Below the pieces are notes generated by a model that had not been told where the DNA came from, did not search any database, and saw only the letters and a list, made by a program, of their open reading frames with translations. DNA of 64,000 bases from Rhodoferax sp. (GTDB lineage: Bacteria > Pseudomonadota > Gammaproteobacteria > Burkholderiales > Burkholderiaceae_C), in assembly GCF_028688795.1 (NCBI RefSeq), contig NZ_JAQTXM010000012.1:1-64000 (forward strand), given 5' to 3'. The position numbers and the translations under genes are program-made. This document shows positions 34,130 through 44,188 of this stretch, piece by piece. Every line of letters begins with the position of its first letter. The first letter of the stretch is position 1.

Positions 34130-35266
34130 CTATGCCTGCAGCAAAATCCGCAGCATGCGGCGCAGTGGTTCCGCAGCCCCCCACAGCAGTTGGTCGCCAA
34201 TGGTGAACGCGCCCACATAGTCCGGCCCCATGGCCAGTTTGCGGATGCGGCCGACCGGAATGTTCATGGTGCCAGTAACGGCAACGGGGGTCAGGTCGCG
34301 CATGGTGGCTTCGCGGTTATTGGGCACCACTTTGGCCCATGGGTTGTCCGCGGCAATCATGGCCTCAATATCGGCCACCGGCACGTCTTTTTTGAGCTTG
34401 AAGGTCAGGGCTTGGCTGTGGCAACGCATGGCCCCCACGCGCACGCAGAACCCGTCTACGGGAATGGCGGCTGAACTGAAACCTTCGCCCATGCCGAGGA
34501 TCTTGTTGGTTTCAGCCATGCCTTTCCACTCTTCCTTGCTCATGCCGTTGCCCAGGTCTTTGTCAATCCAGGGAATCAGAGAGCCGCCCAGTGGGACACC
34601 AAAATTGGCGGTCTCGGTAGCGGTCAAGGCGCGTTGCTTGGCGATCACCTTGCGGTCGATTTCCAGAATGGCGCTTTTGGGATCGTCCAGCAGCGCTTTA
34701 ACTTCGGCATTCAGGGTGCCGTACTGGGTCAGCAACTCGCGCATGTGCTGCGCGCCACCACCACTGGCTGCCTGGTAGGTCTGGGTGCTCATCCATTCAA
34801 CCAACCCGGCCTTGTACAGCGCACCCACACCCATCAGCATGCAACTCACGGTGCAGTTGCCACCGACCCAGTTGTTGCCACCCTTGGCCAAGGCACTTTG
34901 GATCACGGGCATGTTCACCGGGTCAAGAATGATGACCGCGTCTTTTTCCATGCGCAGGGTGGATGCCGCGTCGATCCAGTGGCCAGCCCAGCCAGCAGCG
35001 CGCAGCTTGGGGAACACTTCGGTGGTGTAGTCGCCGCCTTGCGCGCTGATGATGATGTCGCAGCGTTTGAGGGCCTCAATGTTGAAGGCGTCCTGCAGGG
35101 TGGTTTCGTTTTTGGCGAGCGCTGGTGCTTTGCCGCCTGCGTTGGATGTGGAAAAGAAGATTGGCTCAATCAGAGCGAAGTCGCCTTCTGCCTGCATGCG
35201 GTCGATCAGCACCGAGCCCACCATGCCACGCCAACCAACCAAACCCACCAAATTTCCTACTTTCAT
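34130..35266 (-). CDS. asd: Aspartate-semialdehyde dehydrogenase (Asd)
   Basis: Reduces aspartyl phosphate to the semialdehyde for Lys/Met/Thr/DAP synthesis, 378 residues. The Rossmann start is [18 protein letters not shown], the catalytic Cys is in [18 protein letters not shown], and the substrate-binding [20 protein letters not shown] area is conserved. This is the Gram-negative form. I start at ATG 35266 (MKVGNLVG); GTG at 35275 is an alternative. It lies between leuB and fimV, the order seen in Pseudomonas and Burkholderiales. Confidence 0.95.
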   Translation of the reverse strand: MKVGNLVGLVGWRGMVGSVLIDRMQAEGDFALIEPIFFSTSNAGGKAPALAKNETTLQDAFNIEALKRCDIIISAQGGDYTTEVFPKLRAAGWAGHWIDAASTLRMEKDAVIILDPVNMPVIQSALAKGGNNWVGGNCTVSCMLMGVGALYKAGLVEWMSTQTYQAASGGGAQHMRELLTQYGTLNAEVKALLDDPKSAILEIDRKVIAKQRALTATETANFGVPLGGSLIPWIDKDLGNGMSKEEWKGMAETNKILGMGEGFSSAAIPVDGFCVRVGAMRCHSQALTFKLKKDVPVADIEAMIAADNPWAKVVPNNREATMRDLTPVAVTGTMNIPVGRIRKLAMGPDYVGAFTIGDQLLWGAAEPLRRMLRILLQA

Positions 35267-35332
35267 CCTGTTCACCTTTTAAATGATTGAATCAATTCTT
35301 ACCTGCCTACTTGGATCACAACAACCTAGCCA

Positions 35333-36418
35333 CTACTTGATGGCTTTTGCCACGGCGTCGCCCATTTCACGGGTGCTGACGCGCGTCGTGCCTTCACTGA
35401 AAATATCGGCTGTGCGCAGGCCTTGGGCCAAGACGGCTTTGACAGCGGCCTCGATGCGGTCGGCGGCTTCGGGCTGGTTCAGGCTGAAGCGCAGCATCAT
35501 GGCGGCGCTCAAAATCGTGGCCAACGGGTTGGCAATGCCTTTGCCAGCGATGTCTGGTGCGCTGCCATGGCTGGGCTCAAACAAACCCTGGTTGTTGGCG
35601 TTCATGGAGGCTGAAGGCAGCATGCCGATGGAGCCGGTGAGCATGGATGCTTCATCGCTCAAGATGTCGCCAAACAGGTTGCCGGTAACGACGACGTCAA
35701 ACTTTTTGGGTGCGCGCACCAGTTGCATGGCCGCGTTGTCCACATACATATGGTCAAGCGCGATGTCCGGGTATTGCAGGCCAACCTCAGTGACCACGTC
35801 TTTCCAGAACTGGAAGGTTTCCAGCACGTTGGCTTTGTCCACGCTGGTGACTCGGCCTTCAGAACCCGCTGCCTTGCGTTTGCGGGCCGCTTGAAACGCC
35901 ACGTGGGCGATGCGTTCGATCTCTGGGCGGCTGTAACGCATGGTGTCGAACGCTTCTTCCGCACCGGGGAAGTGACCATCCACCGCGATGCGGCGGCCAC
36001 GTGGTTGGCCAAAGTAAATGTCCCCCGTCAACTCGCGCACGATCAAGATGTCCAGACCGGCAATCAGCTCAGGCTTCAGGCTGGAGGCGTCGACCAATTG
36101 TTCATAACAAATGGCCGGGCGAAAGTTGGCAAACAGCCCGAGGTGCTTGCGCAGACCCAAAATGGCTTGTTCGGGGCGCAAGGGCCGGTCAAGGGTGTCG
36201 TACTTCCAGTCGCCCACCGCGCCAAACAGCACGGCATCGGCCTCTTTGGCCAGTTTCAAAGTCGACTCTGGCAGGGGATGGCCGTGGGCCTCGTAGGCCG
36301 CACCGCCGACCAATGCGGTTTCCAGCTCGAACGTCAAGCCCAGGGTATGGAGCACCTTGACCGCTTCTGCAACGATCTCCGGACCAATCCCGTCACCGGG
36401 CAAAACTGCAATTTTCAT
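35333..36418 (-). CDS. leuB: 3-isopropylmalate dehydrogenase (LeuB)
   Basis: NAD-dependent oxidative decarboxylase of leucine synthesis, 361 residues. [20 protein letters not shown], the substrate loop [16 protein letters not shown], the Mg site [20 protein letters not shown] and the NAD site [18 protein letters not shown] all match the family. It follows leuD by 85 bp, with a repeat copy at that junction. No separate promoter is evident. Confidence 0.96.
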   Translation of the reverse strand: MKIAVLPGDGIGPEIVAEAVKVLHTLGLTFELETALVGGAAYEAHGHPLPESTLKLAKEADAVLFGAVGDWKYDTLDRPLRPEQAILGLRKHLGLFANFRPAICYEQLVDASSLKPELIAGLDILIVRELTGDIYFGQPRGRRIAVDGHFPGAEEAFDTMRYSRPEIERIAHVAFQAARKRKAAGSEGRVTSVDKANVLETFQFWKDVVTEVGLQYPDIALDHMYVDNAAMQLVRAPKKFDVVVTGNLFGDILSDEASMLTGSIGMLPSASMNANNQGLFEPSHGSAPDIAGKGIANPLATILSAAMMLRFSLNQPEAADRIEAAVKAVLAQGLRTADIFSEGTTRVSTREMGDAVAKAIK

Positions 36419-36484
36419 GGTGATTTTCCAAAGTGTGGGGACCGGGCTGGCGCACGGATTGCCGTGGGTTTACGCCCGATCAGA

Positions 36485-36541
36485 TCATATAAATGATAGC
36501 TGTCTACGCAATCATGGAGTGGGCTAGCCACGGTTTTTGTG
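36485..36541 (+). repeat. Dispersed repeat copy 11 (3' end of leuD)
   Basis: The plus strand reads AAATGATAGCTGTCTACGCA then ATCATGGAGTGGGCTAGCCA then CGG. The core TAGCTG...GGGCTAG aligns. On the coding strand it encodes the last LeuD residues (WLAHSMIA) and the stop codon. Confidence 0.5.
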
Positions 36542-37154
36542 CCAAACGTTCAGCCTCAAAGGCCTTGATCTTGTCGGCATGGCGCAAGGTCAGGCCAATG
36601 TCGTCCAAGCCGTTGAGTAGGCAGTATTTGCGAAAGGCTTGCACTTCAAATGGCAGTTCATCGCCACTGGGTTTGACGACGACTTGGCGTTCCAGGTCAA
36701 TGGTCAAGCTGTAGCCCGGAAAAGCAGCCAATTCATCAAATAACTTGGCCACCTGCGTCTCTGGCAAAACAATCGGCAACAAACCGTTCTTGAAACTGTT
36801 GTTGAAAAAAATGTCGGCATAACTTGGGGCAATGATGGCGCGAAAGCCAAACTGATCAAGCGCCCAGGGCGCATGTTCACGCGACGAACCGCAGCCAAAA
36901 TTTCTGCGTGCCAACAAAATAGATGCCCCAAGGTAGCGCGGTTGGTTCAATACAAAGTCAGGGTTGGGCTTACGGCTTTGAGGGTCTTGCCCCGGGTAGC
37001 CGGCATCCAGGTAACGCCATTCATCAAACAGGTTTTGACCAAAACCAGTCTTGCGAATGGACTTCAGAAATTGCTTGGGAATGATGGCGTCGGTGTCGAC
37101 GTTTTCCCGGTCCATTGGGGCGACCAAGCCTTTGAGTAAGGTAAATTTTTGCAT
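36504..37154 (-). CDS. leuD: 3-isopropylmalate dehydratase small subunit (LeuD)
   Basis: Small subunit of the isopropylmalate isomerase, 216 residues. [20 protein letters not shown], then [20 protein letters not shown], and [20 protein letters not shown] (substrate loop) are canonical. The C-terminus ends in [10 protein letters not shown]; the last residues and the stop codon overlap a degenerate dispersed repeat. It follows the entericidin-like gene and precedes leuB. Confidence 0.95.
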   Translation of the reverse strand: MQKFTLLKGLVAPMDRENVDTDAIIPKQFLKSIRKTGFGQNLFDEWRYLDAGYPGQDPQSRKPNPDFVLNQPRYLGASILLARRNFGCGSSREHAPWALDQFGFRAIIAPSYADIFFNNSFKNGLLPIVLPETQVAKLFDELAAFPGYSLTIDLERQVVVKPSGDELPFEVQAFRKYCLLNGLDDIGLTLRHADKIKAFEAERLAQKPWLAHSMIA

Positions 37155-37163
37155 GGTGAGGAC

Positions 37164-37295
37164 CTAATTTTTCTTGACAGTGCCTTCAATGGCAGAACCT
37201 GCTTTTTGCAGGTCCTGGCCCACGCCTTTGACCGTGTTGCAGCCCATCAGTGCTGACAGACTGGCAACCAGGAGCAATGCAGCAATTGATTTCAT
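37164..37295 (-). CDS. Entericidin A/B-family small lipoprotein
   Basis: A 43-residue ORF, MKSIAALLLVASLSALMG then CNTVKGVGQDLQKAGSAIEG, ending TVKKN. The N-terminus is a lipoprotein signal with lipobox ALMGC, so Cys19 should be lipidated. The mature part TVKGVGQDLQKAGSAIEG is the entericidin pattern. CAGGAGCG lies upstream of the ATG. Entericidins are outer-membrane lipoproteins linked to stationary-phase lysis in E. coli. The gene sits between leuC and leuD and is easily missed for its size. Confidence 0.85.
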   Translation of the reverse strand: MKSIAALLLVASLSALMGCNTVKGVGQDLQKAGSAIEGTVKKN

Positions 37296-37313
37296 GAAAC
37301 GCTCCTGTGAGGC

Positions 37314-38762
37314 TCAGACAAATTTTCTGACATCGACAAAATGGCCGTGGATGGCTGCCGCCGCCGCCATGGCCGGACTGACCAGATGGGTGCGGCCGCC
37401 AGCGCCTTGTCGACCTTCAAAGTTGCGGTTGCTGGTGGACGCACAACGCTCCCCCGGTTCAAGCCGGTCGGCGTTCATGGCCAGGCACATGGAACAACCG
37501 GGCTCACGCCACTCAAAACCTGCAGCGCGGAAAATTTCGTGCAAGCCTTCGCGTTCGGCCTGTTCTTTGACCAAGCCGGAACCTGGAACGACCATGGCCA
37601 AACGGATGTTGGGCGCGATTTTTCGGCCCAAAGTTTTTACTACGGCGGCGGCTTCGCGCATGTCTTCAATGCGGCTGTTGGTGCATGAGCCAATGAACAC
37701 TTTGTCGACATACAGGTCGTTCAGTGCTTTACCAGGCTCCAGTGCCATGTATTGGAGCGCACGCTCAATCGCGCCGCGCTTGTTGGCATCTTTTTCTCGG
37801 TCTGGGTCAGGTACTCGGTCATTGATGCCCAACACCATTTCGGGTGAGGTGCCCCAGGTGACTTGCGGCACCAGTTGAGACGCATCAATGTCGATGACAG
37901 CGTCAAAGTGTGCGTCAGAGTCGGAGTGCAGGGTCTTCCAGTAAGCCACGGCCTGATCCCATTCCACGACTGCAGCGGGTTCATTGGGGGCATTGAAGCC
38001 AGGAGCCAAAGGGCGACCTTTGACATACTGAATGGTTTTTTCATCCACCGCCACCAAGCCCGCGCGTGCACCGGCTTCAATGGCCATGTTGCAAACCGTC
38101 ATGCGGCCCTCCATACTGAGTGCACGAATCGCAGCACCGCCAAATTCGATGGTATAGCCGGTGCCCCCGGCTGTGCCGATTTTGCCAATGATGGCCAGCA
38201 CGATGTCTTTGCCACCACAACCGCGCGGTGACACACCTTCGACCCGGATCAGCATGTTTTTTGCTTTTTTGGCCAGCAGGGTTTGCGTGGCCATGACATG
38301 TTCGACCTCGCTGGTGCCAATGCCGTGGGCCAGTGCGCCAAATGCACCGTGCGTGGAGGTGTGGGAGTCACCACAAACAACCGTCATGCCGGGCAGAGTG
38401 GCACCGTTTTCTGGGCCGATGACATGCACGATGCCTTGGCGGCGTGACATGAAGGGGAAATACGCCGCAGCGCCGTATTCCTTGATGTTCGCATCGAGCG
38501 TCAGCAATTGCTCTTTGCTGGTGGGGTCAGTGATGCCGTCATATCCAAGTTCCCAACCGGTGGTGGGGGTGTTGTGGTCTGCAGTGGCCACAATGGAACT
38601 GATGCGCCACACTTTTCGCTGTGTTTGGCGAAGTCCCTCAAACGCTTGCGGGCTGGTGACTTCATGCACCAGATGGCGGTCAATGTAGAGCAGGGCGGTG
38701 CCATCGTCTTCAGTGTGGACGACATGTTCGTCCCAGAGTTTGTCGTAAAGGGTGCGTCCCAT
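37314..38762 (-). CDS. leuC: 3-isopropylmalate dehydratase large subunit (LeuC)
   Basis: 4Fe-4S dehydratase of leucine synthesis, 482 residues, in the aconitase family. [16 protein letters not shown] opens the protein; [20 protein letters not shown] and [17 protein letters not shown], then GCSMCLAMN, carry the three cluster cysteines. It partners with LeuD downstream, with the entericidin-like lipoprotein gene between them. The upstream 115 bp hold the gltA terminator and presumably the leu promoter. Confidence 0.96.
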   Translation of the reverse strand: MGRTLYDKLWDEHVVHTEDDGTALLYIDRHLVHEVTSPQAFEGLRQTQRKVWRISSIVATADHNTPTTGWELGYDGITDPTSKEQLLTLDANIKEYGAAAYFPFMSRRQGIVHVIGPENGATLPGMTVVCGDSHTSTHGAFGALAHGIGTSEVEHVMATQTLLAKKAKNMLIRVEGVSPRGCGGKDIVLAIIGKIGTAGGTGYTIEFGGAAIRALSMEGRMTVCNMAIEAGARAGLVAVDEKTIQYVKGRPLAPGFNAPNEPAAVVEWDQAVAYWKTLHSDSDAHFDAVIDIDASQLVPQVTWGTSPEMVLGINDRVPDPDREKDANKRGAIERALQYMALEPGKALNDLYVDKVFIGSCTNSRIEDMREAAAVVKTLGRKIAPNIRLAMVVPGSGLVKEQAEREGLHEIFRAAGFEWREPGCSMCLAMNADRLEPGERCASTSNRNFEGRQGAGGRTHLVSPAMAAAAAIHGHFVDVRKFV

Positions 38763-38825
38763 CGTGGTTCCTTTGGTAAGCCGAAGATTTTAAACGGCGC
38801 TGCGATCAACCGAGATTACAAATGA

Positions 38826-38860
38826 AAAAGTCCGCCGGTGTTGCCAGCCGGCGGACTTTT
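38826..38860 (-). terminator. Intrinsic terminator after gltA
   Basis: AAAAGTCCGCCGG and CCGGCGGACTTTT are perfect 13-base arms around a nine-base loop, 18 bp after the gltA stop on the minus strand. It separates the sdh-gltA operon from leuC. Confidence 0.88.
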
Positions 38861-38877
38861 GAAACAGCTCGCTGTGT

Positions 38878-40188
38878 TTAACGTTCGCCGACAGGCTTGA
38901 CGTTGCGTGAGACGGCGCCCGTGAACAACTGACGTGGACGACCAATTTTGTACTCTGGATCACTGATCATTTCATTCAGCTGTGCAATCCAGCCCACGGT
39001 GCGTGCCAAAGTAAAGACACCTGTGAACAGATTGACGGGGATGCCAATGGCGCGCTGCACGATGCCGGAGTAGAAGTCGACATTCGGATAGAGCTTGCGC
39101 GATACGAAGTATTCGTCTTCCAGGGCAATCTTTTCAACTTCTTTTGCCAACTTGAACAAGGGGTCGTTTTCCAGGCCCAATTCTGCAAGCACTTCGTTGC
39201 AGGTTTCCTGCATGAGGGTGGCGCGTGGGTCGTAGTTTTTGTAAACGCGGTGACCAAAACCCATCAGCTTGACGCCAGAGTTTTTGTCTTTGACCTGTTC
39301 CATGAATTGGCCGACCTTGGAAATACCGCCTTGACGCTGAATATCTTCCAGCATGTTCAGGCAGGCTTCATTCGCACCGCCGTGGGCCGGGCCCCACAGA
39401 CATGCGACGCCAGCGGCAATGGCTGCAAATGGATTCGTGCCAGACGAGCCGCACAGGCGCACGGTGGAGGTCGATGCGTTTTGTTCGTGGTCAGCATGCA
39501 AAATAAAGATGCGGTCCAACGCACGTTCAAGCACGGGGTTGACTTTGTACTCTTCGCAAGGTGTACCAAACATCATGCGCAAGAAGTTACCCGCATAGCT
39601 CAAGTCGTTTTGCGGGTACATGTAAGGCTGGCCAACACCGTATTTGTAGGCCATGGCCACCAAGGTGGGCATTTTGGCAATCAAACGAATCGCCGCAATT
39701 TCACGGTGCTCAGGGTTGTTGATGTCGGTGCTGTCATGGTAGAACGCCGACAGGGCACCCACCAAGCCAGTCAGCACTGCCATCGGATGGGCATCACGGC
39801 GGAAGCCACGCAGGAAAAACTGCATCTGCTCATTGACCATGGTGTGGTTGATGACGAGCTTGTGGAAATCTTGACGCTCTTGCACTTTTGGCAATTCGCC
39901 TTTGAGGAGCAAATAGCAAGTGTCAAGGTAGTCGCACTGCGTGGCCAATTGTTCAATGGGGTAGCCGCGGTACAGCAGTTCACCCTTGTCGCCATCAATG
40001 TAGGTGATGGCAGACTGGCATGAGGCTGTTGACAAAAAGCCCGGGTCATACGTGAACATGCCGGTTTGGCCGTAGAGCTTGCGAATGTCAATCACATCTG
40101 GACCAACGGTGCCTTGGTAAACCGGCAAATCGACGCTGGGGCTGCCGTTGCTGAACGACAGGGTGGCTTTATTCTCAGCTAGCTTCAT
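38878..40188 (-). CDS. gltA: Citrate synthase (GltA, type II)
   Basis: First enzyme of the TCA cycle, 436 residues, of the hexameric, NADH-sensitive Gram-negative type by length and N-terminal domain. Catalytic residues are in [20 protein letters not shown] (His), [15 protein letters not shown] (His) and [19 protein letters not shown] (Asp). [17 protein letters not shown] binds oxaloacetate. It ends the sdhCDAB-sdhE-gltA operon, overlapping sdhE by 4 bp (ATGA), and is followed by a terminator. Confidence 0.96.
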   Translation of the reverse strand: MKLAENKATLSFSNGSPSVDLPVYQGTVGPDVIDIRKLYGQTGMFTYDPGFLSTASCQSAITYIDGDKGELLYRGYPIEQLATQCDYLDTCYLLLKGELPKVQERQDFHKLVINHTMVNEQMQFFLRGFRRDAHPMAVLTGLVGALSAFYHDSTDINNPEHREIAAIRLIAKMPTLVAMAYKYGVGQPYMYPQNDLSYAGNFLRMMFGTPCEEYKVNPVLERALDRIFILHADHEQNASTSTVRLCGSSGTNPFAAIAAGVACLWGPAHGGANEACLNMLEDIQRQGGISKVGQFMEQVKDKNSGVKLMGFGHRVYKNYDPRATLMQETCNEVLAELGLENDPLFKLAKEVEKIALEDEYFVSRKLYPNVDFYSGIVQRAIGIPVNLFTGVFTLARTVGWIAQLNEMISDPEYKIGRPRQLFTGAVSRNVKPVGER

Positions 40189-40481
40189 TTTGACCTTTCA
40201 GGTGGTTCTTTCAACATACTTAAAACTTCACGGACTTCATCCTGCACAAGATCTGGGTCAACTTGGGCCAAAGTTTTGCGCCCAAGGTGCAAATCAAGCA
40301 AGTCAGAATCGCTTAAATCCATTAGAGCGTTCAGACCTTGCACCTGCTTGACAGTGAGTGTGGAAGCAAACTTTTTAAAGAAGCGTTCGATAAAAATGTC
40401 GTTTTCCAGCAAGCCTCGGCGGCAACGCCACCGCAGCTTGCTCAGCACTCTTTCATCAATGAGTTCGTCTGTTGCATCCAT
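40185..40481 (-). CDS. sdhE: FAD assembly factor SdhE
   Basis: A 98-residue SdhE/Sdh5-family protein that promotes covalent FAD attachment to Sdh[21 protein letters not shown] contains the invariant RGLLEND segment, and [20 protein letters not shown] is the family helix. I start at ATG 40481 ([15 protein letters not shown]); a GTG at 40517 inside sdhB would add 12 residues. It sits between sdhB and gltA. Confidence 0.9.
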   Translation of the reverse strand: MDATDELIDERVLSKLRWRCRRGLLENDIFIERFFKKFASTLTVKQVQGLNALMDLSDSDLLDLHLGRKTLAQVDPDLVQDEVREVLSMLKEPPERSK

Positions 40482-40506
40482 GCTCGGTGTTTTGATCTGT
40501 TCTTGA

Positions 40507-41211
40507 TCAGATGGCACGACGGACCATCAACTCTTTGATTTTGCCAATGGCCTTGGTTGGGTTCAAGCCCTTCGGGCAGACGTCCACGCAATTCATGATG
40601 GTCGTGCAGCGGAACAAGCGGTAGGGGTCTTCCAGGTTGTCCAGGCGTTCGCTGGTCGATTCGTCTCGGCTGTCTGCAATGAAGCGGTACGCCTGCAACA
40701 GGCCGGCCGGACCAACAAATTTGTCGGGATTCCACCAGAACACGGGGCAACTGGTAGAGCAACTGGCGCACAAGATGCACTCGTAAAGGCCGTTAAGTTC
40801 TTCACGCTCTTCCGGGCTTTGCAGACGCTCTTTTTCTGGCGGACGGGTGTTGTTGACCAGATACGGCTTGATCGAGTGGTACTGTTTAAAAAACAGGGTC
40901 ATGTCAACGATCAAATCACGCACCACTGGCAGGCCCGGCAGGGGTTTGAGAACGATGGTGTCTGGCAGCGTGCGCATGTTGATGAGGCAAGCCAAGCCGT
41001 TCTTGCCATTGATGTTCATCGCATCCGAACCACAAATGCCTTCGCGGCATGAACGTCGATACGAGAGTGTGGGATCCAATGCCTTGAGTTTGACAAGCGC
41101 GTCGAGCAACATGCGTTCGCTGCCGTCGAGCTCTAGCTCCAACGTTTGCATGTAGGGTTTTGCGTCGGTATCCGGGTTGTAGCGGTAAATTTGAAAGGTG
41201 CGTTTTGCCAT
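40507..41211 (-). CDS. sdhB: Succinate dehydrogenase iron-sulfur subunit (SdhB)
   Basis: Electron-transfer subunit of complex II, 234 residues. The 2Fe-2S ligands are in YRRSCREGICGSDAMNINGK then NGLAC. The 4Fe-4S and 3Fe-4S ligands are in CILCASCSTSCPVFWWNPDK and MNCVDVCPKGLNP. The start MAKRTFQIYRYNPDTDAKPY is canonical. It lies between sdhA and sdhE in the operon. Confidence 0.96.
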   Translation of the reverse strand: MAKRTFQIYRYNPDTDAKPYMQTLELELDGSERMLLDALVKLKALDPTLSYRRSCREGICGSDAMNINGKNGLACLINMRTLPDTIVLKPLPGLPVVRDLIVDMTLFFKQYHSIKPYLVNNTRPPEKERLQSPEEREELNGLYECILCASCSTSCPVFWWNPDKFVGPAGLLQAYRFIADSRDESTSERLDNLEDPYRLFRCTTIMNCVDVCPKGLNPTKAIGKIKELMVRRAI

Positions 41212-41262
41212 GGTGTGCTTTCTGATTCGACTGGATTCAGGAGGTCGAGAATGTGGCTGGAC

Positions 41263-43068
41263 TTAGAAGGTGCGAACCTTGGGCGGAATGGATTCCACGG
41301 TCAGTGGCTTCAGGTTCACGGGCTTGTAGCTCAGGCTGTTCGTGGCACTGTCCCACAAGGTGTGTTTGAGCCAGTTGGTATCGTCGCGACCTAATGGGCA
41401 GGTCGCGTCGTCCGCTGGGCGGTCGTAATCCATCACACTGTGTGCACCACGGCACTCGTGGCGAGCGGCTGCAGACACCATGGTCGATTGGGCGACCTCA
41501 ATCATGTTTTGAACCTCAAGCGCTTCGATTCGCTCAGTGTTGAAGATCTGCGATTTGTCAGTCAGCTTGATGTTGCCGACACGCTCACGTAATTTGGCAA
41601 TCTTGACAACACCTTCGTCCATACTCGCTTGGGTCCGAAACACGCTGGCATGCTGCTGCATGGTGTCGCGTATGTCGCCAGCAACCACTTGTGCGTACTC
41701 GCCGGTGTTGGCGGTATTCAGCCGGTCAAGCCGTTCCAAAGACATGTCTGCTGCGTTTGCTGGCAGGTCTTTGTGCTCTTTGTTTTTGTTGTTGTACTCG
41801 ATGATATGAAGACCAGCTGCGCGTCCGAACACCACAATGTCCAGCAAAGAGTTGGTGCCGAGGCGATTGGCGCCATGCACGCTGACACATGAACACTCGC
41901 CGACCGCATACAGACCATTCACAATGGCCTGTGTGCCATTGGCAGCGGGTGCAACCACCTGTCCACTGATGCTGCTGGGGATGCCACCCATCTGGTAGTG
42001 GTTGGTCGGGATCACCGGGATAGGTTCCTTGGTGATGTCGACGTTGGCAAAGTTGTGACCAATTTCTTGAACGCTAGGCAAGCGCAACGCGATGGTGTCT
42101 GCACCCAAGTGCGTCATGTCCAGGTTGATGTAGTCCTTGTTGGGACCGCAACCACGGCCTTCCTTGATTTCCTGATCCATGCATCGCGACACAAAGTCGC
42201 GTGGCGCCAAGTCTTTCATCGTGGGGGCGTAACGCTCCATGAAGCGTTCGCCATTGCTGTTGCGCAAAATAGCGCCTTCACCGCGACAACCCTCGGTGAG
42301 CAACACCCCCGCGCCAGCCACGCCGGTGGGGTGGAATTGCCAAAACTCCATGTCTTGCAACGGGATGCCCGCACGTGCGGCCATGCCCAGTCCGTCGCCT
42401 GTATTGATGAAGGCGTTGGTGGATGCGGCAAAAATACGGCCCGCGCCGCCAGAGGCCATCATCACGCTCTTGGCTTGCAGAATGTGCACTTCACCTGTTT
42501 CCATTTCAAGGGCAGTGACACCCACGACATCGCCCTCGGTATCACGGATCAGATCAAGTGCCATCCATTCGACGAAGAAATTGGTGCGTGCCTTGACGTT
42601 TTGTTGGTACAGGGTGTGAAGCATGGCGTGGCCCGTGCGGTCGGCCGCAGCACAGGCGCGCTGAACCGGTTTTTCACCGTAGTTGCTGGAGTGCCCGCCA
42701 AAAGGACGCTGATAAATGGTGCCATCCGGGTTACGGTCAAATGGCATGCCAAAGTGCTCAAGTTCATAAACCACCTTGGGGGCTTCGCGGCACATGAACT
42801 CAATGGCGTCTTGATCGCCCAGCCAGTCGGACCCTTTGATGGTGTCGTAAAAGTGGTAGTGCCAGTTGTCTTCAGCCATGTTGCCCAGGCTTGCACCAAT
42901 GCCACCTTGCGCTGCCACAGTGTGTGACCGGGTCGGGAATACTTTGGAGAGCACCGCCACATTCAGGCCAGCATTGGCCAGTTGCAGTGATGCGCTCATG
43001 CCAGCGCCGCCAGCGCCGATGATGACGACATCAAATTTGCGCTTGGTAAGTTTCGAAGTTGCAGTCAT
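41263..43068 (-). CDS. sdhA: Succinate dehydrogenase flavoprotein subunit (SdhA)
   Basis: Catalytic subunit oxidising succinate, 601 residues. The FAD-binding start is FDVVIIGAGGAGMSASLQLA, the flavin-linked histidine is in RSHTVAAQGGIGASLGNM, and FHPTGVAGAGVLLTEGCRGE, then HGANRLGTNSLLDIVVFGRA, are active-site and capping motifs. It has an active SdhE partner downstream. Complex II feeds electrons to ubiquinone, made with coq7 elsewhere in this window. Confidence 0.96.
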   Translation of the reverse strand: MTATSKLTKRKFDVVIIGAGGAGMSASLQLANAGLNVAVLSKVFPTRSHTVAAQGGIGASLGNMAEDNWHYHFYDTIKGSDWLGDQDAIEFMCREAPKVVYELEHFGMPFDRNPDGTIYQRPFGGHSSNYGEKPVQRACAAADRTGHAMLHTLYQQNVKARTNFFVEWMALDLIRDTEGDVVGVTALEMETGEVHILQAKSVMMASGGAGRIFAASTNAFINTGDGLGMAARAGIPLQDMEFWQFHPTGVAGAGVLLTEGCRGEGAILRNSNGERFMERYAPTMKDLAPRDFVSRCMDQEIKEGRGCGPNKDYINLDMTHLGADTIALRLPSVQEIGHNFANVDITKEPIPVIPTNHYQMGGIPSSISGQVVAPAANGTQAIVNGLYAVGECSCVSVHGANRLGTNSLLDIVVFGRAAGLHIIEYNNKNKEHKDLPANAADMSLERLDRLNTANTGEYAQVVAGDIRDTMQQHASVFRTQASMDEGVVKIAKLRERVGNIKLTDKSQIFNTERIEALEVQNMIEVAQSTMVSAAARHECRGAHSVMDYDRPADDATCPLGRDDTNWLKHTLWDSATNSLSYKPVNLKPLTVESIPPKVRTF

Positions 43069-43155
43069 GATAAATTTTGTGTCTTGGTTGTTGGGTGTCG
43101 CGAACCACGGTGAACTACCGGGTGTGAAAAAGCCTTCTGTGGTGTGTCAGAGGGC

Positions 43156-43521
43156 TCACATGCGCCACAGGGCTTGAATTGCACCGCCGGTGCAAGCCAC
43201 CAGCCATGCAATGGCAAACACGTGCATCACAAAACGCACCGCGTAGGGCTTGACGTAATCCTGAAAGATGTTGCGCATGCCAACCCAGACGTGGAACAGC
43301 ATGGAAAGCAAGACGAGGAAGGTCAGCGATTTCATCCATTGCGGAGAAAAAATGCCAGCCCACAGTTCGTAGCCTATGGGGCCTTTGCTGAAGATCAGTT
43401 GTGCCAGCACCAGCACGGTGAAAAGCGCCATGAGGACGGCTGTGACGCGTTGCGCCAGCCAGTCGCGCATGCCGTAGTGCGCACCAACGACAGTGCGATG
43501 TGAACCATAATTTACAGACAT
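43156..43521 (-). CDS. sdhD: Succinate dehydrogenase membrane anchor (SdhD)
   Basis: A 121-residue membrane protein with three helices. RDWLAQRVTAVLMALFTVLV is the first (quinone-site Arg nearby), and LVLLSMLFHVWVGMRNIFQD supplies the heme-ligand histidine in the second. Anchor identity rests on position between sdhC and sdhA and on this H-x-W-x-G-M-R motif, because anchors are weakly conserved. Confidence 0.88.
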   Translation of the reverse strand: MSVNYGSHRTVVGAHYGMRDWLAQRVTAVLMALFTVLVLAQLIFSKGPIGYELWAGIFSPQWMKSLTFLVLLSMLFHVWVGMRNIFQDYVKPYAVRFVMHVFAIAWLVACTGGAIQALWRM

Positions 43522-43535
43522 GGGTTGCTCCTGAT

Positions 43536-43979
43536 TTAGTAAAGGCCGAACAGCTTGGCGCCCAGCACCACTGTCAACGTAAGTGTGATGACCAAAACGG
43601 CCGCGGCGGTTTGTCGACCAAAATCCTTGGTTACATGCTCATGGTGGGTGTCCATCCAGAGATGGCGTAGGCCGGCAATAAAGTGGTGCAGGCTGGCCCA
43701 GATCAAACCCAGTACCACCAGTTTCCAGATGAAGCCCGGTAGGCCGAGCATGCCGACATTGAATGCCGCCTTGAACTTCATGAATGAAATTTCTGAGGAG
43801 ATCGAGTTGTCAAACATCCAGATGATGAAAGGCATCAGGAAAAACATGATGGCGCCACTGACCCGATGCATACCCGATGCCAACGATGCCAGTGGCCATC
43901 GGTAACTGATGAGTGATGCACCATCAATGTTGCGGAATTCCGGACGTTTTTTTGCTGTGCTAGCCGCTGTTTCAGACAT
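43536..43979 (-). CDS. sdhC: Succinate dehydrogenase cytochrome b subunit (SdhC)
   Basis: A 147-residue cytochrome b556 subunit with three membrane helices. HRVSGAIMFFLMPFIIWMFD carries the Ser/Arg of the quinone site, and LIWASLHHFIAGLRHLWMDT has the heme-binding histidine. The start is ATG 43979 (MSETAASTAKKRPEF); a longer reading runs 20 residues into promoter DNA. It is first gene of the sdh operon and divergent from the region shared with the GntR-type gene. Confidence 0.9.
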   Translation of the reverse strand: MSETAASTAKKRPEFRNIDGASLISYRWPLASLASGMHRVSGAIMFFLMPFIIWMFDNSISSEISFMKFKAAFNVGMLGLPGFIWKLVVLGLIWASLHHFIAGLRHLWMDTHHEHVTKDFGRQTAAAVLVITLTLTVVLGAKLFGLY

Positions 43980-44039
43980 ACGTTGCTTTCTATGTTTTGA
44001 GTAACTGCTCGGTAACCGGTAGATCCCGGCTCCCGTCAA

Positions 44040-44070
44040 ATTCTATTGCAATGCAACATGTAAAACATGT
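44040..44070 (-). promoter_or_regulatory. Palindromic sites upstream of sdhC
   Basis: A TTGCA-A-TGCAA palindrome (44046-44056) abuts ACATGT-AAA-ACATGT (44056-44070). On the minus strand TAGAAT (44040-44045) is a possible -10 of the sdh operon, which would place both sites over the promoter. The TTGCAATGCAA core is the one found before the phasin gene. No good -35 is visible. Confidence 0.4.
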
Positions 44071-44188
44071 GATCGCCGGTAAGGTGGGGTATTTTTGTCG
44101 GCTAAAAGGGCTTCATCCCTCGCTAAAAAAATGCATCTCGTTGAGATTTGATGACAATCTGACACCAAGGTTACAAGCTGGGTGCGTC

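Noticed and set aside
35723..36496. A 257-codon plus-strand ORF opposite leuB.
   Set aside because: leuB has all catalytic motifs on the minus strand; the antisense ORF has none and lacks an SD.
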